Positions 1-9,559 of a stretch of 64,000 nt of DNA are shown here, one piece after another. This DNA comes from JAENVT01 sp963805445. GTDB lineage: Bacteria > Actinomycetota > Acidimicrobiia > Acidimicrobiales > Ilumatobacteraceae. The notes beneath the pieces were generated by a model that was not told where the DNA came from, made no database searches, and was given only the letters and a program-made list of their open reading frames with translations. The translations under genes were made by a program, and so were the position numbers. The stretch is taken from the NCBI GenBank assembly GCA_963805445.1, contig CAWDUI010000047.1:372001-436000 (forward strand). The letters are read 5' to 3'. Positions within the stretch are counted from its first letter, which is position 1. Every line of letters starts with the position of its first letter.

Positions 1-962
1 ATCAGTTCCGCAGCTCGAGCCAGCGCCGCGTTCCAGGTGGTTGGTTGCAACTCGTCGCCGATTCGCACGTGCGGCGCGCTCAACCGATCCGCACTGTTGA
101 CGGACTCGAAGTTGAAACGGCCGCGATCGCACAGCCAACCCCAGTTGACCGGATCGCTGTCGACGCCCTGGTATCGCAGCAGTTCGTCGTGGCTCGACTG
201 CACGACCGTGCGGCAACCGACGGCGCACGTCGTGCAAGTGCTCTCGGTCTGCTCGAGGTCCCATGGACGGGCCTTGAACCGGTAGGGCTTGGCCGTCAGC
301 GCACCGACCGGGCAGATCTGCACGGTGTTGCCGCTGAAGTAGCTGACGAAAGGTTCGTCCGGGAACGTGGTGATCTGCGTGTCGTTGCCACGGCTGGTGA
401 AATGGATCAGCGCGTCGCCGGCCACCTCATCGGCAAAGCGGGTGCAGCGGTCACACAGGATGCAACGCTCGCGATCGAGCAGCACCAGGTCGCTGATCGG
501 GATCGGCTTCTCGAAGTGACGCTTCTCTTCGACGTACCGGCTCTCGCCGGGGCCGTAGCTGAACGACTGGTCCTGCAGCGGGCACTCGCCACCCTTGTCG
601 CACACCGGGCAATCGAGCGGGTGCTGGGCCAACAACAACTCGATGATGCCCTCTTGTGCACTCAATGCTGCCGGGCTCTGCGTGTTGACGACCATGCCGG
701 GAGCCACGGTGACCATGCACGACGGTTGCAAACCGGGTCCGCGGCCGCTGTCGATGTCGACGAGGCACATCCGGCACATGCCGACCGAGCTCATTCGCTC
801 GTGGTAGCAGAACCGCGGGATGTAGTCGCCGGCCCGCTGCGCCGCGGCGATGACCAGATCGCCCTTGCGCGCCACGACCTCGCGGCCGTTGATCGTCAGG
901 CGAACCTCGTTCGGATCGGGCGGTGGGGCGGCTGCTTCGGCGGTGGTGTCGGTGGTCGTCAC
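1..962 (-). CDS. nuoG: NADH-quinone oxidoreductase subunit G, 5' part
   Basis: Iron-sulfur subunit of the peripheral arm of complex I, passing electrons from NuoF/NuoE towards NuoI/NuoB. About 320 residues are present; the C-terminal part lies beyond the left edge. The N-terminal [2Fe-2S] ligands are C52, C63, C66 and C82; the next cluster has the unusual H114-x3-C118-x2-C121-x5-C127 pattern; further pairs follow (CILCDRC, CTTCAVGC). The GTG at 962 is chosen because GGAGGA lies about 5 nt upstream and the codon overlaps the nuoF stop as GTGA. The sequence also stays open upstream into nuoF because of a frame error there (1068-1070), so a naive caller would fuse the two. Confidence 0.95.
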   Translation of the reverse strand, partial: MTTTDTTAEAAAPPPDPNEVRLTINGREVVARKGDLVIAAAQRAGDYIPRFCYHERMSSVGMCRMCLVDIDSGRGPGLQPSCMVTVAPGMVVNTQSPAALSAQEGIIELLLAQHPLDCPVCDKGGECPLQDQSFSYGPGESRYVEEKRHFEKPIPISDLVLLDRERCILCDRCTRFADEVAGDALIHFTSRGNDTQITTFPDEPFVSYFSGNTVQICPVGALTAKPYRFKARPWDLEQTESTCTTCAVGCRTVVQSSHDELLRYQGVDSDPVNWGWLCDRGRFNFESVNSADRLSAPHVRIGDELQPTTWNAALARAAEL

Positions 963-2360
963 GACGGTCCTCCGACCGACACAGGAATCAGGTTGCGCTG
1001 CACGATCTTGGCCTCGAACTCGTCGCGGAACAGGGTCAGCGCCGAATCGACCGCGGTGTAGGCGGACGGGTCCGACGAAGCAGATCGTCGTCATCTTGAA
1101 CGGGAACGGCGTGGCCTCGAGACCGAGGCGTTCACTGGAAGGGTGCGGGAAATCGCCCGGGCAGATCGTCTGGCCGATCTCCAACAGTTGGTCGAGGTCC
1201 TGCATCGTGCCGTGACCGTCGGCGAGGCGCTTCATGATCCGCTCCAGCCACGTGCCGCCTTCGCGGCAGGGCACGCACTTGCCGCACGATTCGTGGGCGT
1301 AGAAGCGGACCAGGCTGTACGCCGCGGCCGGGATGTCGGTGGTCTCGTCCATGACGATCACGGCTCCGGATCCGAGCATCGAGCCGGCCGCGCTGACCAA
1401 CTTGGCCTCGAACGGCAGGTCCAGCTGATCGGGGAGGAACCACGGTGCCGACCCACCGCCGGGCACGAATGTCTTCAGTTGGTTGTCGTCGCGAATTCCA
1501 CCGCAGAACTCGTCGCCGTAGAGCAGATCGCGAAAGGTCGTCGTGCCGTTGATGATCTCGTACACGCCGGGGCGCTTGACGTGACCAGACACAGCGACCA
1601 TGCGCGTGCCCGGCGATGTCGGCGTGCCGATGGCGGTGTACGCCTCGACACCGTTGCGCATCAGCCACGGCAGGTTGGCCAGCGTCTCGACGTTGTTGAC
1701 GATGGTCGGCTTGCCGTACAGGCCGATCGCTGCCGGGAAGAACGGCGGCTTCAGTCGGGGCATGCCACGGTTGCCCTCGAGGCTCTCGATCAGTGCGGTC
1801 TCCTCGCCGACCACGTACGCCCCTGCACCCCAGTGCAACACGATGTCGACGCTGAAGTTGCTGCCCATGATGTTCTTGCCGACGTACCCGGCGGCATATG
1901 CCTCGTTCAGTGCAGCAGCGACGCGCTCTTGGGCGACGGCCATCTCCCCGCGGATGTACAAGAAGCACTGCGACAGCCCGGCCGCATAGCAGGCGATCAG
2001 CGAGCCCTCGATGAGCTGGTGCGGATCGAGTTCCATCAACAGGCGGTCCTTGTAGGTGCCCGGCTCGCTCTCGTCGCCGTTCACCACGAGGTAGCGCGGC
2101 CAGACCGCCTGCGGGGTGAGGCCCCACTTGACGCCGGCCGGGAAGCCCGCGCCGCCGCGGCCGAGCACCGTGGCGCTCTTGACATCGGCATGCACGTCGA
2201 CCGGCGACTTCGCCAGTGCGGCCTGCAGCCCCTTGTACCCATCGGTCGCCAGGTACCGCTGCAGCGTGTACGAGTCGTCGTATTCGAAGCGGGATGTGAC
2301 GATGCGCGGCCGGTCGCCCGCCACGAATCCGGCGGCGTGGGGGTAGGTCGTGCCCTTCAC
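959..2360 (-). CDS. nuoF: NADH-quinone oxidoreductase subunit F (one frame error)
   Basis: FMN- and NADH-binding subunit of complex I. Seen: the glycine-rich FMN motif GRGGAGFPAG, the NADH-binding stretch ESEPGTYKDRLL, the [4Fe-4S] ligands CGKCVPC and a fourth Cys in TTIC near the C-terminus. The frame is lost at a GGG run (plus strand 1068-1070): removing one base restores GPSAYTAVDSAL and an end at GGPS with TGA at 959. The length is 3n+1, as expected for one extra base. The GTG start at 2360 overlaps the nuoE stop (GTGA). Without the extra base nuoF and nuoG are separate genes; the apparent fusion is an artefact. Confidence 0.92.
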
Positions 2361-2978
2361 TTCTGCGCCTCGGCAGGTGCGGGCATCCACTCCGGTGCGG
2401 CGGTCACGTCGTCGGGCGCAACCGCGCCGACTGCACGCTCGGATGGGATCTGTTGGCGCACACGGGCGACCGTGCCGTGCGGCGGCACCTCGCCGTCGAG
2501 ACGGCCGCGACTGAGATCATCGATCAACCGGTCGAGGTCGGCCGGTGTGACGCGATATCGATGGCGGTAGTTGACCTGCAGGCACGGTGCCTCGGTGCAG
2601 GCGGCTTGGCACTCGGCGTGCTCCAGGGTGAACATCCCGTCGGGGGTCGTGCTCCCGGCCTTGATCCCCAACTTGTGCTCGGCGTGGTGCATCAACTCGT
2701 CGGCGCCCATCAGGGCGCACGACATCGTGCTGCAGATGTTGACGAGGTACTTGCCGACCGGCTCGAACTTGAACATCTCGTAGAACGTGGCGGTGCCCAG
2801 GATCTCGGCCGACGTCGCCCCGACCAGTTCGCCGATGTGCTTGATCGCTTCGTTGGTGACGTAGCCGTCTTGTTGCTGGGCGAGGTGCAGCAGCGGGATG
2901 GTGGCCGAACGAGCCTTCGGGATACCGCCCGATGATCTCCTTGGCGTACACCACGTTGGCCTCGTTGAGACGTGCCAT
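2357..2978 (-). CDS. nuoE: NADH-quinone oxidoreductase subunit E (one frame error)
   Basis: The 24-kDa-type [2Fe-2S] subunit that works with NuoF. Ligands are visible as CSTMSC (C-x4-C) and CQAAC (C-x3-C). The N-terminus (MARLNEANVVYAKEIIGRYP) is in one frame and the rest (KARSATIPLLHLAQ onward) in the next; one extra base at about 2918 explains both, and the length is 3n+1. The ATG at 2978 overlaps the nuoD stop as TGATG, and the stop overlaps the nuoF GTG. There is a C-terminal extension of about 60 residues, rich in Pro and Ala, after the usual thioredoxin-like domain. The start at 2776 would give only the second part of the protein. Confidence 0.9.
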
Positions 2979-4315
2979 CAACGATCCACTTCGCCGAGGA
3001 TGGGGTCGACGCTGGAGATCACGGCGACGGCGTCGGCGATCAAGCCGCCGCGCAGCATGTGCGGCATGCACTGGATGTTGACGAAGCTGGGTCCACGCAC
3101 GTGCATGCGGTATGGCGTAGCAGATCCGTCACTGGCGATGTAACACCCGATCTCACCACGCGGGCTCTCGATCGCCACGTACACCTCGCCTTCTGGCACC
3201 TTGAAGCCCTCGGTGAAGATCTTGAAGTGGTGGATCAACGCCTCCATCGACTCGTCGATGCGGGCCCGCGGTGGCGGCGTGACCTTCTTGTCCTGGATCC
3301 GGTAGTCGCCGCCGGGCATGCGGTCGAGGATCTGGCGGACGATCTTCATGCTCTCGCGCACCTCGTTGAGCCTGATCGCGTAGCGGTCGAACGCGTCGCC
3401 GTACGAGCCGACGATCACGTCGAACTCGACCTCGGGGTAGTGCAGGTACGGCATGTCGCGGCGCAGGTCCCAGGCGGTTCCGGTGCTGCGCAGGATCGGA
3501 CCGGTTGCGGAGAGAGCGATCGCCTCTTGCGCCGTGATCACACCGACGCCCTGCAGGCGCTCGCGCCAGATCGGCTGGCCGGTCATCAAGGTGTCGTACT
3601 CGACCAGCCGAGGCGGGATGAGGTCGAGCAGTCGCAGCACGTCGTCGCGCCAGCCGGCGGGCAGGTCGGCGGCGACCCCACCCGGACGGATGAAGTTGTG
3701 GTTCATCCGCAGGCCAGTGACCTTCTGGAAGAACCGCAGCACCTCTTCGCGTTCGCGCCAGCCGTAGATCATCATCGACACTGCGCCGATGTCCATGCCG
3801 TTGGTGGCGAGGAACAGCAGGTGGCTGCTCATCCGGTTCAACTCGCTGAGGAGCATGCGCATCCACGTGGCGCGTTCAGGGATGTCGCCGTCGATGCCGA
3901 GCAACTTCTCGGTTGCCATCGAGAACACCAACTCGTTGTTCAGCGGGCTGACGTAATCCATGCGGGTGACGTTGGTGCCACCCTGCATGTACGTGAGGTT
4001 CTCGCCCGTCTTCTCCATGCCGGTGTGGAGGTAGCCGATGATCGGCTTGCTGCGCAGCACTTCCTCGCCGCGCAGTTCGAGCATCAACCGCAACACGCCG
4101 TGCGTGCTGGGGTGCTGCGGCCCCATGTTGATGATCATCGTCTGATCTTCGCTCGGGTCGACCGGCAGATCACCGAGCTTGGCCGCCTCTGCCTCGCTCA
4201 TGCGCAGCACCGCACCGACTTCGCGCAAGAGCTCGCGTGCCGTCAGTTCGCTGCGCGGCTTCAGCCCCTGCTCGGCTTCGTTCCCGGCACGGATGGTGTC
4301 GACGATGCCACTCAT
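2978..4315 (-). CDS. nuoD: NADH-quinone oxidoreductase subunit D
   Basis: The 49-kDa subunit of complex I, which with NuoB forms the quinone-binding pocket. 445 residues, intact. It carries the GPQHPSTHGVLRL motif near residue 50, whose His faces the quinone headgroup in the family, and the usual C-terminal ending (VISSVDPILGEVDR). The ATG at 4315 is chosen over upstream in-frame codons because it overlaps the nuoC stop as ATGA and starts a typical N-terminus (MSGIVDTI). The stop overlaps nuoE. No frame problem was seen. Confidence 0.96.
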   Translation of the reverse strand: MSGIVDTIRAGNEAEQGLKPRSELTARELLREVGAVLRMSEAEAAKLGDLPVDPSEDQTMIINMGPQHPSTHGVLRLMLELRGEEVLRSKPIIGYLHTGMEKTGENLTYMQGGTNVTRMDYVSPLNNELVFSMATEKLLGIDGDIPERATWMRMLLSELNRMSSHLLFLATNGMDIGAVSMMIYGWREREEVLRFFQKVTGLRMNHNFIRPGGVAADLPAGWRDDVLRLLDLIPPRLVEYDTLMTGQPIWRERLQGVGVITAQEAIALSATGPILRSTGTAWDLRRDMPYLHYPEVEFDVIVGSYGDAFDRYAIRLNEVRESMKIVRQILDRMPGGDYRIQDKKVTPPPRARIDESMEALIHHFKIFTEGFKVPEGEVYVAIESPRGEIGCYIASDGSATPYRMHVRGPSFVNIQCMPHMLRGGLIADAVAVISSVDPILGEVDR

Positions 4316-4842
4316 GTGCGGGCTCCGAAGTCGGCGGAGAACTGCACAGGGATCTCGCCGGTGTCGTAGTCCTTGCGCAAGGGGTGACCTTCCCAATCCT
4401 CGGGCATCAAGATGCGGGTGAGGTCGGGATGATCGGTGAAGGTGATACCGAACATGTCGAACACTTCGCGCTCCATCGCCTCCGTACCCGGGTACAGATC
4501 GAACAGCGAGTCGATCGCGACATCGTCGGCGGGCACCTGGACCCGGAGCCGGATGCGCTGGTGCGCCGACATCGACAACAGGTTGACGACGACCTCGAAT
4601 CGCTCTGCGGCGACGCCATCGGGCAGCGCCCGATGCGGCATCAGCAGATAGTCGGTCGCGGTGACGTCGACGCACATCTCGTAGCCCTCGTCGAGCAAGG
4701 CCCGCACGACTCCCAAGTACTGCTCGCGGCTCGGGTGCAACACGACCTGCCCGCGGCTGTCGCTGATGGGGCACCCGTGCATCGAGGGCGGCTCAGGAGT
4801 CGGGACGGCCTCGTCGGGCGGTTCGGCAGGTGTGTCGCTCAT
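4312..4842 (-). CDS. nuoC: NADH-quinone oxidoreductase subunit C
   Basis: The 30-kDa-type subunit of the complex I peripheral arm; it has no cofactor and ties NuoD and NuoB together. 176 residues. The conserved family block is visible (DLYPGTEAMEREVFDMFGI, then HPDLTRILMPEDWEGHPLRKDY). The first 25 residues are acidic and Pro-rich, a common actinobacterial extension. It starts 3 nt after the nuoB stop and overlaps nuoD by 4 nt (ATGA), so it is translationally coupled within the nuo operon. Confidence 0.95.
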   Translation of the reverse strand: MSDTPAEPPDEAVPTPEPPSMHGCPISDSRGQVVLHPSREQYLGVVRALLDEGYEMCVDVTATDYLLMPHRALPDGVAAERFEVVVNLLSMSAHQRIRLRVQVPADDVAIDSLFDLYPGTEAMEREVFDMFGITFTDHPDLTRILMPEDWEGHPLRKDYDTGEIPVQFSADFGART

Positions 4843-4845
4843 GGC

Positions 4846-5433
4846 TCACCGCGTTCCCAGCAGGACAGGGATCGACTCCGCTCCGGAGGGGATCTCTTGG
4901 ACATGGACGTTGGCGCCCGCGCCGGTCTCGGCACGGCGCCTCATCAGGTGACCGTCCTCGATCGCCTGGTGCAGTGTCTCGATGGCATGGATCAGCGTCT
5001 CGGGTGTCGGCGGGCAACCTGGTGCGTAGACATCGACCGGCACGACCTGATCGACACCTTGGACGATGGCGTAGTTGTTGAACATCCCGCCGCTCGATGC
5101 GCACACACCCATCGAGATGACCCACTTCGGTTCCATCATCTGGTCGTAGACCTGGCGCAACACCGGGGCCATCTTCTGACTGACCCGGCCGGCAACGATC
5201 ATGATGTCGGCTTGGCGCGGCGAGGCGCGGAAGACCTCCATCCCGAACCGGCTGAGGTCGTAGTGCGCTGCGCCGGTGGCCATCATCTCGATCGCGCAGC
5301 ATGCCAGCCCGAACGAAGCCGGCCAGCTGCTGCGGCTACGCGACCACTTGACCAGATCCTCGATGCGCGCCGTGATCGCGTTGTGTTGGATCCCGCCGAG
5401 ACCGTCGTCTTGGATGTTGCGAATCAGATTCAT
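4846..5433 (-). CDS. nuoB: NADH-quinone oxidoreductase subunit B
   Basis: Carries the terminal N2 [4Fe-4S] cluster that reduces menaquinone. 195 residues. The ligands are the adjacent pair C45-C46 (FGLACCAIEMM), the Cys in GVCASSGGMFNNY and that in PGCPPTPE. The ATG at 5433 overlaps the nuoA stop as ATGA and gives a normal N-terminus (MNLIRNIQDDG). The same reading frame is open far upstream, but that part is out-of-frame reading of nuoA and its neighbour. Confidence 0.96.
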   Translation of the reverse strand: MNLIRNIQDDGLGGIQHNAITARIEDLVKWSRSRSSWPASFGLACCAIEMMATGAAHYDLSRFGMEVFRASPRQADIMIVAGRVSQKMAPVLRQVYDQMMEPKWVISMGVCASSGGMFNNYAIVQGVDQVVPVDVYAPGCPPTPETLIHAIETLHQAIEDGHLMRRRAETGAGANVHVQEIPSGAESIPVLLGTR

Positions 5434-5894
5434 GCCGCAGTCGTTTCTTCGATGCGTCCCTCGGTGCCCACGCGTCGGATCGTGGTGCCCAGCGTTCGCT
5501 CGGCCGACACGGCGCCGTCGAGGCGGCGGTGCTTCTGCACCGGGCCCCAGTCCAGAGCGCCACGAGCGACGACGTAGACGAAGGCCAGGAAGAACACGAC
5601 GCTGAACGAGAGCATCTCCCAGAATCCGTAGCTCCCGAGGAACGCCCGGTCGACGGCGTAGGGGTAGATGAAGATCAGCTCGATGTCGAACATCACGAAC
5701 AGCATCGCAACGACGTAGAACGTGACCGGGAAGCGCTCGGGTGGCTCGCGGCTCGGCACGATCCCGCACTCGTACGGCGCTTGTTTCGCCGACGATGGGC
5801 GACGCGGGGCCAGCAGTCGCGAGGCGAAGAAGCTGAGCGCGCCGAACAGGCTTGCCAGTACCAACAGGCACACGACCGGCAGGTACTGACCCAT
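5430..5894 (-). CDS. nuoA: NADH-quinone oxidoreductase subunit A
   Basis: Membrane subunit of complex I with three transmembrane helices. 154 residues from the ATG at 5894 (MGQYLPVV). Family marks: YECGIVP after helix 1 and the helix-2 stretch VTFYVVAMLFVMFDIELIFIYP with its buried acidic residues. An alternative in-frame ATG at 5969 (MANRAAKAL) would add 25 residues. The frame continues without a stop into the upstream membrane-protein gene, so the exact start is uncertain. The C-terminal tail of about 35 residues is longer than in E. coli. Confidence 0.9.
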   Translation of the reverse strand: MGQYLPVVCLLVLASLFGALSFFASRLLAPRRPSSAKQAPYECGIVPSREPPERFPVTFYVVAMLFVMFDIELIFIYPYAVDRAFLGSYGFWEMLSFSVVFFLAFVYVVARGALDWGPVQKHRRLDGAVSAERTLGTTIRRVGTEGRIEETTAA

Positions 5895-6747
5895 CAGGTC
5901 GCCTGGGCTGCCGAGGGTCTGGGGTGGCGACGTCTGCACGGGCAGCGCCTTGGCGGCTCGGTTGGCCATCACCGTTCGGTCGCGGGTGTGCAACAGGTAG
6001 CACAGCATCAAGAACACGGCGAGGGAGCCCACGGTGATGAAGCCGGCCGGCTTTCGCTTCGCACCGAGATCGCGGATCATGTAGATGTACTGGTGGTCGC
6101 GTGTCGTGTCGATCTCGGGTTTCGCCGGCGCTCGACCGGGCTCGTCGCGCTGCTTGACGAGCGGGGCGACTTCGACCACGGAGTAGTGCGGCTTGTGGAA
6201 GAAGGCGAGGAAGTCGAGCTTGCCGTCGAACAGTTGCGGCGAACGCTGGCCACCCTTGTCGAACACGTTGACCACCTCGAACTCGCCGTTGGCCAGCGCG
6301 CCGGCCTCCTCGACCAGCACGCCGGCGGCGGCGCCGGCCTGCTGGTACGCCGGCACTGAGTTCTCGAGCTTCTTCCAGCCCTCCTTGACGAACTGATGCA
6401 TCGACCACCGAAGCGGTCGTGGTCGGGTCGGCGCTGTCGTCGACCACCACCGGGGCATCGAGCGCCCCGGAGTTGCCGATCGTGTCGGCCGTCAGCACCG
6501 TGCGGCCGCTGATCGGCGCCCACGACGCGTCGGGGCCGAGCAGGCCCTTGCCGTACGACCACCACGTCGCGCCCATCAGGAACATCCAACCGGCGAGCGC
6601 CGCGAAGGCGACGAGGAAGCCGAGGCGCGCCCCGAGGTTGGTGCTGAGCACGAAGTAGCAGCTACCGCAGAACGTGACGAGTGCGATGATCGTGATCAGG
6701 ATGCCGCGCAGCTCGGGCTGCCAGCCAATGGCGAGGACTGCACTCAT
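5895..6747 (-). CDS. unrecognised membrane protein between cytochrome c and nuoA (frame error)
   Basis: I do not recognise this protein. Starting at the ATG at 6747, which overlaps the cytochrome c stop as TGATG, it has two hydrophobic helices (about residues 12-60), a polar acidic stretch, and then, after a frame change near 6395-6410, a soluble region (FVKEGWKKLENSV onward), a YIYMIRDLG block and a third helix (FITVGSLAVFLMLCYLL). It then reads into nuoA with no stop codon. Either a stop was lost through a base error just before 5894, or the two are truly one polypeptide. Its place between the bc-complex cytochrome and complex I suggests a role in the respiratory chain; that is inference. 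Confidence 0.6.
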
Positions 6748-7858
6748 CACAGGCTCCGAACGTATTCGACGATGGCCTTGATCTGCGCGTCGGTCAACAG
6801 GCCGCCGAAGCCGGGCATGCGGCCGCTGCCCTGGCCCTGCTTGCCGTATCGCTGACCGAGCTCCGAACCGTTCTTGATGAAGTTGATCATGTCCTGTTCG
6901 TTCGGGAAGTGGGAAGGCGTCGCGCCGCTGGTCAGGTTCCAGCCGAAGGCTCCCTGCCCGGGTACTCCGGGATCCTGCCGTAGCTCCAGCCCTGGGTGTG
7001 GCAGCGGGCGCAGCTGTACGCGCCACTGTTGATGTCGAGGTTGAACAGCGCCTCGCCCATCGCCGCGTCGACGGTGGAGTACTTGCCGGCGTCGACCAGG
7101 CTCTGTGCGGCCTGCTTGGCAGCCTTGTCGATCTTGGTCTTCTCATCGTCGGGCAGCGTTCCCTGGTCACACAGCTTCAACTTCGTCAGGTCGGTCAACG
7201 CCGACACCGGCTCGAAGGCCAGATCGGTGAGGCAGCCCTGCGGCGGGAGTTGGATGCTGCGGAGATAGGCGATGATCGTCTCGATCTGCTGTGTGTTCAT
7301 CGGGCCGCCGCCGATCGTGCCCCATGCGGACATCGGCGAGAACGTTCGCCCGTAGTTGAGGATGAACCGCACCTCGTCGCCGGTGAAGCGATAGAGGACC
7401 GTGTTCAACGCCGGGGCGTACCAGTTGACGGCGCGCACCTCGCCCGTCTTCGGGTCGGTCACCGCGGTGGGCGCCTGCCCGCCGCCGGCCTTCATGCCAC
7501 CGTGGCAGCCTGCACAGTTGAAGCCACCGTTGGCGGTGGTCTCGAACAGTCCGCGACCCCAGCCGACGAAGGTGTCTTCCTTGGCGCTGACCGCACCCGC
7601 CTGGCGGCCGGGTTCGAGCACCCAGTAGAGGGGCAGACCGATGACCATGGTCACCAGCAGCAGCACGCCGATTGCGTTGACCCGTGTCAGCCGGGACCCT
7701 TCCAGCGTCTCGTCGTCGTAGTACGGCCGCCGGTTGGGGGCCAACTCGATCTCGGAGCCGAGCTCGGGCCGAGCGGCCCTGCGGTTGGCGAGGTAGTACG
7801 ACACCCACCCGAGCAGGCTCAGGACGAGGATGACCCAACCGATTGCCGTGGTCGCCAA
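6747..7858 (-). CDS. membrane-anchored diheme cytochrome c of the bc complex (one frame error)
   Basis: Probable electron acceptor of the bc complex. Two helices near the N-terminus (about residues 4-22 and 62-82) are followed by two class-I cytochrome c domains with heme motifs CAGCH and CARCH. The first domain has a likely Met ligand region (SPMSAWG); the second continues after a frame change at about 6957-6962, where adding one base to the G run restores GQGAFGWNL and an end at YVRSL. The length is 3n+2, as expected for one lost base. It lies directly downstream of the Rieske gene and overlaps the next gene by TGATG. Diheme c subunits replace soluble cytochrome c in many actinobacterial bc complexes. 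Confidence 0.88.
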
Positions 7859-7864
7859 GAGCGA

Positions 7865-8729
7865 TCATCCGTGGCCACCTCCGCCACCGATGCAGTGAGG
7901 ACCTTCTGCTTCTTGACCGGTGGTGTTGGTACCGATCGGCGGGCCGGGGAACACCGTGCCGGTGTCGATGACGACATCGCCGGCGTTCGAGACGACGAAC
8001 TGGAATCGATCCATACCGCGCGGCGCAGGGCCACCCTTCTTCTCACCGACTCGGTTGTACTGCGAGCCGTGGCACGGGCACTCGAACCATTGACTGCTGA
8101 CGCATGACGGGACACGGCAGCCGAGGTGCGGGCACTTCTGATACAGGACCACGATCCCGTTCTTCATCCCGTCGATGAGCGGCTTGTAGTTGGCCACGCC
8201 CTCCGCTTTCGGGAGGGCGTCGACCGGGTACTGCGTGACCCACGAGCGCGCCGTGGCGTTGTAGAAGAACCCGCCACCGGTGTTGATGCTGGAGATCACG
8301 TCGTTGATCTTGCCGACGGTGATCTTGCCGCCGAAGCCGCCCTTGGCGGTCGGCCACAAGAAGGCGACGAACCCGGCCGCGGCGAACGTCGTGAGACCGG
8401 CGCCGGTCAGCGAAACGGTCGCCCTGTTCAAGAACATGCGGCGGCTGACGCCGATGGCGTCGTCGTCGGGCGCCACCCACACCTCGGGGCGTCACCGGCG
8501 CAGCGGGGGCCAGGCCCGTGCCACGCGCCTCGGTGACCGCCCGCTCGACCGCTCGACCGGTCTGCGCAGTGGGCAGGTCGATGTCGGCATCACGGTCGCG
8601 TCGGCGTGTCTCGCGGCTGAGTGCACCTGCACCGCGGACATCGGCCCGCCGCGCCGCGGTGACGAGCACGATGGCGGCAAGGACGACGATGGCGACGACA
8701 GCGATGGTGATGATGGCTGCAGAACTCAT
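7865..8729 (-). CDS. Rieske iron-sulfur subunit of the bc complex (one frame error)
   Basis: Takes electrons from menaquinol to the cytochrome c subunit. The [2Fe-2S] boxes are CPHLGC and CPCHGS. Before the soluble domain there is a twin-arginine-like stretch (SRRMFLNRATV) with a hydrophobic helix; before that, in another frame, an extra N-terminal helix (SSAAIITIAVVAIVVLAAIVL) and a charged linker. One extra base in a GGGG run at 8486-8489 separates the two parts, and the length is 3n+1. With the correction the protein is about 287 residues with two helices. Actinobacterial Rieske proteins commonly have extra N-terminal helices. The ATG at 8729 lies 10 nt after the preceding gene. Confidence 0.88.
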
Positions 8730-8739
8730 CGTGGGTACC

Positions 8740-9529
8740 TCACAGATCGAAGAACAAGCCGTCGCGCCACGGCAAGGTGAAGTTGAAGCCCGGACCGCGG
8801 AAGAACGATCCGATGATGACCAGCACGGACCAGAACATGATGTGCACGGTCATGAGGGAGATCGCGAACTTGCGATCCTCCGGCTTGTTGGACGGGTTCT
8901 TGTCGATGTACGGGGCGAAGATCAGCACGATCAGGCCGACGCCCGGCAGTGTCACGCCGGCGATCATCGGGTGGAACATGGTGAGCAGTTCCTGCAGACC
9001 GAGGAAGTACCACGGGGCCTTCGACGGGTTCGGCGTGCGGTTGGGGTTGGCCTCCTGCAACAGCGGCGCGTTGACCCAGATCGAGAAGAAGAACGTGAAT
9101 GCGGTGCACGCCAGCGCAGCCACGAACTCGGCGGCGAGCAGGTGTGGCCAGGTGTGCACCTTGTCGATCGGCGAGGCCTTGACGTCTTGGATCGAACCGC
9201 TCTTGACCACCGTGAGCAGGCGCTGCGTGTGCCCGCCGGGCCCGGCGCCGATCGGCACCCCGCCCGCGCTCGGCCCACCGGCGACGACGCTGGCGACCTT
9301 CTCCTGCACGGCGACGGCGCCGCCGCCGGCACTGCCGGAATCACCGCCGCCTTCCGTCTGCGCCTTGGCGGCCCGGCTGCGCTCGAGCAGATGGGCGGGG
9401 ATGCGCGGGATCCGATGCCGGTTCCGACGACTCGGCCCCGGCCGCAGGCGCGGCAGGTGCAGCGTCGGCCGCGGCCTTTTCGCGAGCCTCCTGAGCCCGC
9501 TTGAGGAGGTGCTCTGGGATCTCAGTCAT
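8740..9529 (-). CDS. cytochrome b C-terminal half, subunit IV-like (one frame error)
   Basis: The C-terminal domain of a split cytochrome b (PetD-like), contributing to the quinol-oxidation site. Visible are PWYFLGLQELLTMFHP, close to the PEWY-type region of the family, and three helices. The N-terminus begins with EIPEHLLKRAQEAREK, has an Ala/Pro linker, and after a frame change near 9410 a second copy of the same motif (IPAHLLERSRAAKAQ). The length is 3n+1. The same motif begins the cytochrome c at 11481. The gene sits between the cytochrome b N-terminal half and the Rieske gene. Confidence 0.86.
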
Positions 9530-9559
9530 GACAGTTCAACTCGCTCCCAACATGAAGGC

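Noticed and set aside
45..1061. Long plus-strand ORFs opposite nuoG, nuoF, nuoD and others (for example 45-1061, 1143-2570, 2972-4369)
   Set aside because: They are antisense shadows of conserved complex I genes in high-GC DNA; their translations show no family pattern.
1..2360. A true NuoF-NuoG fusion protein
   Set aside because: The join arises from one extra base in a G run; the correct frame gives a normal nuoF end and GTGA overlap with nuoG, which also has a ribosome-binding site.
4846..7170. 774-residue minus-strand ORF spanning nuoB, nuoA and the upstream genes
   Set aside because: Only its last 195 residues (NuoB) and a short piece (MSAVLAIGW onward) are protein-like; the rest is out-of-frame reading.
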